In this document: one piece after another, positions 7,991 to 15,869 of the stretch
Numbering within the stretch: the first letter of the stretch is position 1
How the letters are laid out: each line of letters opens with the position of its first letter
Origin: Sphingobacterium hotanense
Lineage (GTDB): Bacteria > Bacteroidota > Bacteroidia > Sphingobacteriales > Sphingobacteriaceae
Reading direction: 5' to 3'
Assembly (NCBI RefSeq): GCF_008274825.1
Contig: NZ_CP030848.1
Location: 1,674,001 to 1,738,000 of the forward strand
DNA length: 64,000 bases
Made by a program: the position numbers and the translations under genes
The notes under the pieces: generated by a model
What the model was told of the DNA's origin: nothing
The model's database searches: none
Seen by the model: the letters and a program-made list of their open reading frames with translations, nothing else

Positions 7991-9313
7991 ATGAGAAAGC
8001 ACCTAACCGATTATGCTTGTTTAATTCTTTTATTGCTTGTTGGCAATATTTTAAATGCTCAAAATAAATTTCCGGATGGTTCTGTTATTCCTTCATGGTT
8101 CGATGAATACAAGGAAACTAATATTGATCAATTGGGAAAGCAGTTTAAAATTACGGACTATGATATCGTCAATGATAGTACGCTGATACAGACCGAGAAG
8201 ATTCAAGCTGTAATCGATGAGGCTGCCAAGCAAGGAGGGGTTGTTGTTATTCCTAGGGGTATTTACCTCAGCGGTTCGCTCTTTTTTAAGCCTAAAACTC
8301 ACCTCCATCTAGAGGAAGGAGCGGTATTAAAAGGAAGTGACGACATCAGTAATTTCAAGCTCCTAACGACGAGAATTGAAGGCCAAACGGTTAAATACTT
8401 TGCAGCACTTGTTAATGCTGATAAGGTAGATGGGTTCACGGTGTCTGGCAAAGGAATGATCGACGGCAATGGTCTGCGTTATTGGAAAGCGTTTTGGTTA
8501 AGGCGAGGATTTAACCCATCCTGTACGAATATGGACGAGATGCGACCTCGCCTGCTATATGTTTCGAATAGCGATCATGTACAGGTATCCGGCATTAAGT
8601 TGAAGAATTCTCCTTTTTGGACAACACATTTTTATAAATGTAATTACTTGAAAATGTTCGACCTAACAATTACCGCGCCTGCAAAGCCTGTTAAAGCGCC
8701 GAGCTCCGATGCGATCGATCTGGATGTTTGTAATCATGTTTGGATCAAGAACTGTTACCTATCGGTCAACGATGATGCTATCGCGCTGAAAGGAGGGAAA
8801 GGCCCGAAGGCACCGGAGGATCCTGATAATGGCGCAAATTATAACATCATCATTGAGAATAATAAATTTGGCTTCTGTCACAGTGCCTTGACTTGCGGTA
8901 GTGAATCTATTCATAGCTACAACATCATCTTCAGAAACAACGTTTTGGACCACGCACGTAAAATGCTCCAGTTGAAGATGCGTCCGGATACCCCTCAAGA
9001 ATATGAGAAGATATTAATTGAAAACATTTCCGGAACGACCAATAGTGTTTTGTTCATCAAACCGTGGAATCAGTTTTTTGACTTAAAAGGCGAGAAAGGA
9101 ATTAAGAAATCTTATGCACACGATATTACCATCAAGAATATTGACTTGCAATGCGATATATTCTTTGACGTGGTAAACTCGGACCAATATGAATTAAGAG
9201 ATTTCCATTTCGAAAACTTTAAAATACAGGCCAAGCAAGGCGCATTGCATAAAGAATACATCAAGAATCTGACATTGAAGAATGTCTCTATCAACGGGAA
9301 AATGATTAAATAA
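7991..9313 (+). CDS. GH28 family glycoside hydrolase (galacturonidase-like)
   Basis: This 440-residue exported protein (signal peptide ending near NILNAQ) has the right-handed beta-helix signature of GH28 polygalacturonases and rhamnogalacturonan hydrolases. The catalytic region is divergent. Asp240 lies in SDAIDLD where NTDGID is usual, Asp261-Asp262 in VNDDAIALK are kept, and His297 lies in CHSALTCGSE where GHG is usual. The usual RxK is replaced by LKMRPD. The three acidic residues are present, so it may be active with altered specificity. It probably removes galacturonate from rhamnogalacturonan fragments. It is the first gene of a run that continues with PL11 and CE12. Confidence 0.85.
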   Translation: MRKHLTDYACLILLLLVGNILNAQNKFPDGSVIPSWFDEYKETNIDQLGKQFKITDYDIVNDSTLIQTEKIQAVIDEAAKQGGVVVIPRGIYLSGSLFFKPKTHLHLEEGAVLKGSDDISNFKLLTTRIEGQTVKYFAALVNADKVDGFTVSGKGMIDGNGLRYWKAFWLRRGFNPSCTNMDEMRPRLLYVSNSDHVQVSGIKLKNSPFWTTHFYKCNYLKMFDLTITAPAKPVKAPSSDAIDLDVCNHVWIKNCYLSVNDDAIALKGGKGPKAPEDPDNGANYNIIIENNKFGFCHSALTCGSESIHSYNIIFRNNVLDHARKMLQLKMRPDTPQEYEKILIENISGTTNSVLFIKPWNQFFDLKGEKGIKKSYAHDITIKNIDLQCDIFFDVVNSDQYELRDFHFENFKIQAKQGALHKEYIKNLTLKNVSINGKMIK

Positions 9314-9342
9314 TAGATTATAGGTTGAAATGCAGAGTGGCT

Positions 9343-11187
9343 ATGCTTCAGTTTTCAATAATAAGGTTTCTTACGATATTAATTATCTGCTGTTCCATGA
9401 GCACGTTGCTTGCCCAACGACAAATGGAATGGTTGGATAGAGGTTTTGTCGGTTTGAAAACAAGCAGTCACTCTGCTTTCTTATCATGGCGTCTGCTGGC
9501 TTCCGATGATCCGGACCTTCGCTTCATAATCTACAGAAAAACTCCCGACAGCGGAAAGGAGCTGTTGACAACCCAAACCCGTGTTCAGGGCACTAATTGT
9601 ATCGACTCATCTTTGATCGCTAATCGCGATATAGAATACCAATTATATTTGATTAAAGGCGGAAAAGAAGTTCTTGAAGACACTTTTCTGATTAAGAGCG
9701 GTCAGGAGATCAAAAACTACTTTGAGATTCCTTTAAAGCTTCCTACTGGTTATACTGCAGGTGATGCTTCCGTAGGCGATTTAGATGGCGACGGACAGTA
9801 TGAGCTTATCGTTCATCAGGTCGGGAAAGGGCATGATAACTCTCATCTTGGTTTGACGGATGAACCTATATTTCAGGCTTACCGGCTAGATGGAACTTTA
9901 CTTTGGGAGATCAACCTAGGAATGAATATCCGGGAGGGGGCGCACTATACGCAATTCATGGTTTATGACCTAGACGGGGATGGGAAGGCGGAATTTGTAT
10001 GCAAAACAGCGGATGGAACGAAAGACGGTATTGGAAACGTCTTGGGGAATAAAGATGCTGATTATAGAGATAAGGACCCCAAATCAATAACCTTTGGGAA
10101 GATCGTGCAGGGCCCAGAATATTTGACAGTTTTCAACGGGCTAACCGGAGAAGCCATATCTACGGTTGATTATGTTCCTGGACGTGGGACGGCGAATAGC
10201 TGGGGAGATCAAAAGGCGAATCGGGCGGATCGGTATTTAGCGGCGATAGCATACCTTGACGGCAAGAAACCAAGTTTAATTATGTGCCGAGGATATTACG
10301 ATCGCACGGCGCTGGTCGCTTGGGATTTCGATGGTAAAAAATTGAATAAGCGATGGGTTTTTGATACCGAGGATGCTGATCATCCATATTCAGGGCAAGG
10401 TTTTCATAACCTTGCGGTTGCCGATGTTGATCAGGATGGTCGCGATGAAATCATTTATGGGTCAATGACCGTTGATGACGATGGTAAAGGACTTTATAGT
10501 TCAGGTTTAGGGCATGGAGATGCATTGCACGTCTCGGATTTGGACCCCGATAGAGCGGGTTTGGAAATATTTGCTATTCATGAACATAAAGGATCGAGCA
10601 AAGGAGCAGGCGTTTCACTTCGAGATGCCCGAAATGGAGATCTGCTGTTTTCGGAGTCAATTGATGAAGATGTCACCAGAGGTGTAGCCGCATCGATAGA
10701 CCCAAATCATCGCGGAGCTTATATGTGGTGGTTAGTCCGTGATTCGGTCTATAATATGCAGGGGATACCCGTCGCACCGCGACCTAAATTTGTTAATTTC
10801 TTAATCTGGTGGGACGGCGATCTAAGTCGAGAGCTTTTGGATGATAATAAAATCGAAAAGTATAATGAAGGTGTCATCTTCCAAGCGGAAGGTGCTACAT
10901 CCATCAATGGAACCAAGCGTACGCCAAATCTGAGCGCCGATATCTTTGGTGATTGGAGAGAAGAGCTAATACTCCGTTCTGCAGATAATAAATCTCTCCG
11001 AATCTATATGAGCAGTATACCAACGTCCTTTCGCTTGACGACCCTTATGCATGATCCTGTTTATAGGTTGGGCATCGCTTGGCAAAATGTTGCGTATAAT
11101 CAACCTCCGCATACTGGATTTTACTTGGGGCCGGGCATGAAACTAGTGCCCAAACAAGCTTTAAAGCTTGTGAAATATAGAGAGTAA
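9343..11187 (+). CDS. Rhamnogalacturonan lyase, PL11 family
   Basis: This 614-residue secreted lyase should cleave the galacturonate-rhamnose backbone of rhamnogalacturonan I by beta-elimination and leave unsaturated galacturonate at the new end. The recognisable features are the start of the mature protein (MEWLDRGFVGLKTS), several calcium-binding DxDxDG loops of the propeller (DLDGDGQYELIV, DLDGDGKAEFVCKTADG, DVDQDGRDEIIYG), the GRGTANSWGD motif and the C-terminal HDPVYRLGIAWQN. Length and domain order fit bacterial PL11 enzymes. I placed the start at the ATG at 9343; the frame is open from a TTG at 9325, but the ATG gives a compact signal peptide ending in LLAQ. The GH28 stop is 29 bp upstream. 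Confidence 0.93.
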   Translation: MLQFSIIRFLTILIICCSMSTLLAQRQMEWLDRGFVGLKTSSHSAFLSWRLLASDDPDLRFIIYRKTPDSGKELLTTQTRVQGTNCIDSSLIANRDIEYQLYLIKGGKEVLEDTFLIKSGQEIKNYFEIPLKLPTGYTAGDASVGDLDGDGQYELIVHQVGKGHDNSHLGLTDEPIFQAYRLDGTLLWEINLGMNIREGAHYTQFMVYDLDGDGKAEFVCKTADGTKDGIGNVLGNKDADYRDKDPKSITFGKIVQGPEYLTVFNGLTGEAISTVDYVPGRGTANSWGDQKANRADRYLAAIAYLDGKKPSLIMCRGYYDRTALVAWDFDGKKLNKRWVFDTEDADHPYSGQGFHNLAVADVDQDGRDEIIYGSMTVDDDGKGLYSSGLGHGDALHVSDLDPDRAGLEIFAIHEHKGSSKGAGVSLRDARNGDLLFSESIDEDVTRGVAASIDPNHRGAYMWWLVRDSVYNMQGIPVAPRPKFVNFLIWWDGDLSRELLDDNKIEKYNEGVIFQAEGATSINGTKRTPNLSADIFGDWREELILRSADNKSLRIYMSSIPTSFRLTTLMHDPVYRLGIAWQNVAYNQPPHTGFYLGPGMKLVPKQALKLVKYRE

Positions 11188-11235
11188 GTTGTTTAATCTA
11201 TCAAAGTAATATCTTTTTGTAAATCAATAGTATAT

Positions 11236-12006
11236 ATGCTTAATATAAAATTATTGTTTATTATGATGACTGGGTTGTTTTTTCTCCAAAATCGACCCGC
11301 TAAATTATTTATTATTGGCGATTCTACTGTACGTAATTCGAATGAAACCTATTGGGGATGGGGTAGTATTCTTCAGGAGTTTCTAGATAGTACAAAGGTG
11401 AAAGTGGACAACCAAGCGATGGCAGGAAGAAGTACTAGAACCTTTAGAAATGAAGGGAGATGGGAAAAAGTACTGGATGAAATGAAATCTGGAGACTATG
11501 TGATGATACAGTTCGGGCATAATGAGGGAAGTAAGCCTGATACGACCCGGCAAGGGTATCGTGGTGTCCTCCGCGGAATAGGAAAGGACTCTCTAACTTT
11601 AATTTGGCCGAACAAGGAGCAAGAGGTCGTATATACTTATGGGGAATATCTTCGTCGATTTATAAAGGAAACGAAAGCAAAAGGAGGTATCCCTATTATC
11701 CTATCGATGATCCCTCGTAATAAATGGACGCCGGATGGGAAAACGGAACGTGCAGATGCTGATTTTGGAAAATGGGCGAAAGAGATAGCGCTGGAACAAC
11801 AAGTTGATTTCATTGATTTGAATGAATTAACGGCTGCTTACTATGATATGATCGGCGCGGATGCCGTCAAAAGGCTTTATTTTCCAGGGGATCATACGCA
11901 TACCAACTATGCCGGTGCGCGATATAATGCATTTAGTGTTATGAAAGGAATTCAAAAATTACAAAACTCTTTATCCCAAAGTATTATATCTTATGAGCAG
12001 AAGTAA
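11236..12006 (+). CDS. Rhamnogalacturonan acetylesterase, CE12 (first of a tandem pair)
   Basis: This 256-residue SGNH hydrolase has its nucleophile Ser30 in IIGDSTVRN, the oxyanion block GHNEGS and the C-terminal DHTHTNYAGA with the catalytic Asp and His. These are the hallmarks of CE12 esterases that remove acetyl groups from galacturonate in rhamnogalacturonan, which lets the lyase and hydrolases reach the backbone. A hydrophobic N-terminus suggests export. Its last 14 nucleotides overlap the next gene, a second CE12, which points to translational coupling. Confidence 0.92.
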   Translation: MLNIKLLFIMMTGLFFLQNRPAKLFIIGDSTVRNSNETYWGWGSILQEFLDSTKVKVDNQAMAGRSTRTFRNEGRWEKVLDEMKSGDYVMIQFGHNEGSKPDTTRQGYRGVLRGIGKDSLTLIWPNKEQEVVYTYGEYLRRFIKETKAKGGIPIILSMIPRNKWTPDGKTERADADFGKWAKEIALEQQVDFIDLNELTAAYYDMIGADAVKRLYFPGDHTHTNYAGARYNAFSVMKGIQKLQNSLSQSIISYEQK

Positions 12007-12784
12007 AACTATCACTTTAATATGTGCGTTATGTTGCATGTTGACCTTAAGTAGCTTTCTGATAAAACAGGAAAAGCAACGTGTTTACATTATCGGCGAT
12101 TCAACCGTACGGAATGGACAGGGAAATGGGAGTAACAGACAATGGGGTTGGGGAAGCTTCCTTGCGGATTATATGGATAGCGAAAAGGTAGATGTGTTTA
12201 ATAAGGCTTTAGGTGGAACCAGCTCCAGGTCATATTTTACGAACAGGTCGCTGTGGCAACAAATATTGGATAGTCTGCGACCGGGCGATATTGTATTAAT
12301 GCAGTTTGGTCATAATGATTCCAGCCCTATTGTTGACTCTGCGAGAGCAAGAGGTACTATTCGGGGTAATTCTGATGATTACCAAGAGGTTAATAATCCT
12401 TTATTGAAGCAAAAGGAGATGGTGTATAGCTACGGTTTTTATCTACGTCGGTTTGTGAAAAACATTAAAGATCGAGGAGCACGAGCAATTATCTGTTCAC
12501 CGATACCAAGAAATAAATGGGAGGGTAATGAAGTTGTCAAAAGTGATTATGCGAAATGGGCCGAAGAGGCCGCTACACAATCAGCGGCAGATTTTATCCC
12601 ACTTCAAGATTTAGTAGCGACAGCATATCAACAACAGGGACAAGAATATGTCAACACGCATTATTTCGATGCGAAAGACGCAACACACACTTTAAAGGAT
12701 GGTGCAGTCTTAAACGCCAAACTTATTGCAACGTATCTTTCTAACAATCCGAAATTAGGACTCGCCCAATGGATCAAGAAATAA
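11993..12784 (+). CDS. Rhamnogalacturonan acetylesterase, CE12 (second of a tandem pair)
   Basis: This 263-residue exported SGNH esterase has nucleophile Ser37 in IIGDSTVRNG, GHNDSS as the oxyanion block, and DATHTLKDGA with the catalytic Asp/His. It shares GWGS and the FYLRRFVKNIK / IPRNKW segments with the preceding gene, so the pair arose by duplication. The two have clearly diverged, so they may differ in the acetyl position they attack. The N-terminus (LTLSSFLIKQEKQ) is a signal peptide or membrane anchor. The sulfatase gene starts 4 nt after its stop. Confidence 0.92.
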   Translation: MSRSKTITLICALCCMLTLSSFLIKQEKQRVYIIGDSTVRNGQGNGSNRQWGWGSFLADYMDSEKVDVFNKALGGTSSRSYFTNRSLWQQILDSLRPGDIVLMQFGHNDSSPIVDSARARGTIRGNSDDYQEVNNPLLKQKEMVYSYGFYLRRFVKNIKDRGARAIICSPIPRNKWEGNEVVKSDYAKWAEEAATQSAADFIPLQDLVATAYQQQGQEYVNTHYFDAKDATHTLKDGAVLNAKLIATYLSNNPKLGLAQWIKK

Positions 12785-12788
12785 AGGT

Positions 12789-14375
12789 ATGAAAAAGATT
12801 ACCCATATCGTCGGAGCGGCAATCGCCATTTTCTTCGCCGCTGCTACGCAAGCGCAACAAAGACCCAATATCATTGTCATTTTGGTCGATGACATGGGAT
12901 ATTCTGATTTGGGCTGTTTTGGATCTGAAATTCAAACGCCACATTTGGATAGTTTGGCGAAAGAAGGAACGATAATGACCAACTTTTATAATGCAGCGCG
13001 CTGCTGTCCTTCTCGAGCGTCGTTGTTGACCGGGCGATATCCGCATCAGGCAGGTATAGGCGATATGATGAACAAGCGTCCGTTTCCAGCCTATCAGGGT
13101 TTTCTCAACAGGGAATCAATTACTTTAGCTGAATTGCTTAAAACAGCTGGCTATGGAACTTATATGACTGGTAAATGGCATGTGGGTCAAGATTCTATAA
13201 ACTGGCCATTAGAACGTGGATTTGATCGATATTACGGATTGATCGACGGCGCAAATAGCTATTTTGCAAATAGACCCTATCGAAAAAACCAAAAACTTAG
13301 TATTGTTCTAGATCGAGAGAAAGTGGAAGTACCTGCGAACTATTACAGTACCGATGCTTATACGTGGCGTATGATCGATTTCTTGGAAACTCACCTTGTC
13401 GAAAAAGAGGATCAGCCTTTTTTTGCTTATATGGCTTATCAAACACCACATTGGCCACTGCACGCTCGACCTGAAGAGATTTTAAAGTATAAAGGGAAGT
13501 ATATGGAAGGCTGGGAAACTATCCGCCAGCGCCGCTTTGACAGACAGAAGGAACTTGGTATTATCCCAAGCTCCGCTAGCTTGCCTGAGAACGACGAAGA
13601 CATCCCGGGATGGGATAAGTTGACTTGGGCCGAAAAAGTTCAATGGGATGAACGTATGGCGGTCTACGCGGCCATGCTTGATCGATTAGATCAACAGGTA
13701 GGAAGATTGGTGGATTTTCTGAAAGCTAAGAAGCAACTGAATCATACGATTATACTTTTCCTGTCGGATAATGGGGCAAGTCACGAAACTATTGATCACG
13801 ATGGATTTACGGAAGAGATACAATTAGCGAATAATTTTCCTGCCAGTCATCCCGAATCCTTTACTGCTTATGGAAAAATGGGTGCTGCGGTGTCAAACAC
13901 ACCATATCGTTCTTATAAGCATTGGGTTTATGAGGGAGGAAATTCGACGAGTTTCATAGCTTTCGGACCGAATCATATTCCAAAAGGAGCTATTGTAGAG
14001 ACACCGGCGCATTTAGTTGATATTATGCCAAGTCTAAAACAATGGGCAAAAGCAAATTATCCCAAACGACATCATAATCAGCAAATTGGGGAAATGGAAG
14101 GGACAGCGTTAGCAGCGCTTTGGAATAATAGCGGGGTTGAAGAGCGAGCTATCTGTTTTGAACATGAAGGTAACAAAACCATAAGAAAAGGAAGGTGGAA
14201 ACTGGTGCAGGCATATCCTGATAAAAATTGGCAATTATACGATCTTCAAACCGACCGAGCTGAAAGGATAGATTTGAGCAGCAAGTATCCTAAGGAAGTT
14301 CAATCCTTATTGAAAGAGTATCTCGCTTGGGAAAAACGTGTGGGTGTAATCCCATACGAACAGCTCAGTAAATAA
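12789..14375 (+). CDS. Arylsulfatase-type sulfatase (S1 family)
   Basis: This 528-residue exported sulfatase opens with the metal-binding VDDMGYSDLGCFG. It carries the maturation and catalytic motif C72-C-P-S-R followed by ASLLTGRYPHQAG; Cys72 would be converted to formylglycine by an anaerobic sulfatase-maturating enzyme not encoded here. Other expected elements are TGKWHVG and LSDNGASHE. It starts 4 nt after the second CE12 gene, so it is co-transcribed with enzymes for acetylated rhamnogalacturonan. Pectin is not known for sulfate esters, so its substrate is unclear. Sulfated algal or animal glycans, or sulfated side chains, are possible. Confidence 0.93.
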   Translation: MKKITHIVGAAIAIFFAAATQAQQRPNIIVILVDDMGYSDLGCFGSEIQTPHLDSLAKEGTIMTNFYNAARCCPSRASLLTGRYPHQAGIGDMMNKRPFPAYQGFLNRESITLAELLKTAGYGTYMTGKWHVGQDSINWPLERGFDRYYGLIDGANSYFANRPYRKNQKLSIVLDREKVEVPANYYSTDAYTWRMIDFLETHLVEKEDQPFFAYMAYQTPHWPLHARPEEILKYKGKYMEGWETIRQRRFDRQKELGIIPSSASLPENDEDIPGWDKLTWAEKVQWDERMAVYAAMLDRLDQQVGRLVDFLKAKKQLNHTIILFLSDNGASHETIDHDGFTEEIQLANNFPASHPESFTAYGKMGAAVSNTPYRSYKHWVYEGGNSTSFIAFGPNHIPKGAIVETPAHLVDIMPSLKQWAKANYPKRHHNQQIGEMEGTALAALWNNSGVEERAICFEHEGNKTIRKGRWKLVQAYPDKNWQLYDLQTDRAERIDLSSKYPKEVQSLLKEYLAWEKRVGVIPYEQLSK

Positions 14376-14681
14376 ATATTAGATACCTAATACCTTATCA
14401 CTGATATTTTTTTACAAGAATTTTTACATGTCTATTGTTTGCAATTAGTTGATAATAAGTGGTTTATTCTTATTGTAACGAGATGGATACAGGACACGGC
14501 AGGTTGCTACGAAATCTCAAATCTCTTAATATAGCTATATAGCCAATATCGTAAACCGTTGCGCTTTTAAACTTCATGTGAAATAGTTTCGCGACAGTAT
14601 TGTATGCTGTGCATAAACTAGTAAAAAGGTACTAACATGTGTTATTTCTCATGAGTTTGAAGTGCTTCCAATAGCGTTCAA
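14376..14681. other. Intergenic region before the GH105-GH2-GH106-susCD segment
   Basis: The 306-bp gap breaks an otherwise tightly packed series and probably holds a promoter for the second segment. I see no strong intrinsic terminator. There is no exact TAnnTTTG element; TATTGTTTG near 14433 has one extra base. Confidence 0.4.
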
Positions 14682-15869
14682 ATGATGACACCAACTAGAA
14701 AATACAATTCTTCACTTCTTATTCGATTGCATTTAGTATGTATTGCTGCTGTTTCCTTGTTGTTTGTTGCGTGTACTGCGCAAAAGGCAGGGAGCAATAA
14801 GGCAATGAATCAAAAAGAGGATGTATTGCAGGTGCTCCGTCAAACAAATGCATATTTTATGAAAAAATGGCCGGATACCAAAGAACCTATCTACACGACG
14901 AGATGGCGTCCCAGCAATATCTGGACTCGAGCAGTGTATTATGAAGGTTTGATGGCCTTGTATGCCATTGATCCTAAAATCGAATATTACAGATATGCTG
15001 ATGACTGGGCCAATCAACATCAATGGAATATGCGCAATGGCGTAGAAACCCGAAATGCGGATGATCAGGCATGCGGACAAATTTATCTTGACTTATATCA
15101 GATTGATAAACAGCTGATCAAGATAAAGGCAATTAAAGAAAATATTGATGGAATTATAGCAAGTGGAAAAGTGGACGACTGGACTTGGATTGACGCTATA
15201 CAGATGGCGATGCCAATCTTCGCAAAATTTGGAAGCATGTATAATGATCCAAAGTACTACGATTATATGCATCGCATGTATCTCTACTCACGGAATGAAG
15301 AGGGCGGAGGACTTTATAACACAGTAGACAAATTATGGTGGCGAGATAAAGATTTTGTACCTCCCTATCAGGAACCGAATGGCGAAGACTGCTATTGGTC
15401 GAGGGGAAATGGTTGGGTGGTCGCTGCGCTGGTGCGTGTTTTAAACCTCCTTCCGCAAGATCATCCCAACAGAGCATTCTACGAACAGGATTTTAAGGAT
15501 ATGATGCATGCGCTGTTGAAGGTACAACGTGCCGACGGCTTTTGGAATGTGAGTCTTCATGATCCGACCAATTTTACTGGACCGGAAACTTCAGGGACTG
15601 CGCTCTTTGTATATGGAATGGCTTGGGGAATAAATCAAGGGATACTTGATCAAACGGAATTTACTGAACCTATGCATCGAGCTTGGCAAGGAATGGTACA
15701 GGATGCGGTGCATCCATCTGGTTTTTTAGGCTTTCTGCAGGGAACCGGAAAAGAACCAAAGGATGGTCAACCTGTGCGTTTTAGTTCCGTTCCAGATTTT
15801 GAAGATTACGGGCTTGGATGCTTTTTACTTGCTGGTGCTGAATATTATAAATACTTATCCAAAAACTAA
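14682..15869 (+). CDS. GH105 unsaturated rhamnogalacturonyl hydrolase (lipoprotein)
   Basis: This 395-residue protein is an (alpha/alpha)6-barrel GH105 enzyme that removes the 4,5-unsaturated galacturonate left by PL11. Its N-terminus is a lipoprotein signal with Cys31 in LFVAC. The probable catalytic Asp171 lies in DWTWIDAIQMAMPIF, and EPNGEDCYWSRGNGWV and QRADGFWNVSLHD are family signatures. It is a close paralogue of the product at 33896-35032, sharing the FMKKWPD start, GTALFVYGM and TGKEPKDGQPV segments. Its stop codon overlaps the start of the GH2 gene by one base. A second in-frame ATG directly follows the first. Confidence 0.93.
   Translation: MMTPTRKYNSSLLIRLHLVCIAAVSLLFVACTAQKAGSNKAMNQKEDVLQVLRQTNAYFMKKWPDTKEPIYTTRWRPSNIWTRAVYYEGLMALYAIDPKIEYYRYADDWANQHQWNMRNGVETRNADDQACGQIYLDLYQIDKQLIKIKAIKENIDGIIASGKVDDWTWIDAIQMAMPIFAKFGSMYNDPKYYDYMHRMYLYSRNEEGGGLYNTVDKLWWRDKDFVPPYQEPNGEDCYWSRGNGWVVAALVRVLNLLPQDHPNRAFYEQDFKDMMHALLKVQRADGFWNVSLHDPTNFTGPETSGTALFVYGMAWGINQGILDQTEFTEPMHRAWQGMVQDAVHPSGFLGFLQGTGKEPKDGQPVRFSSVPDFEDYGLGCFLLAGAEYYKYLSKN

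Noticed and set aside
9325..9342. TTG start of the PL11 gene
   Set aside because: The ATG at 9343 gives a compact signal peptide; the six extra residues add nothing recognisable. The same reasoning was used for the TTG starts at 40145, 46575, 48064 and 54362.
15196..15477. Minus-strand open frames inside the GH and sus genes
   Set aside because: They lie within well-supported plus-strand genes, show no family features and are shadows of codon use.
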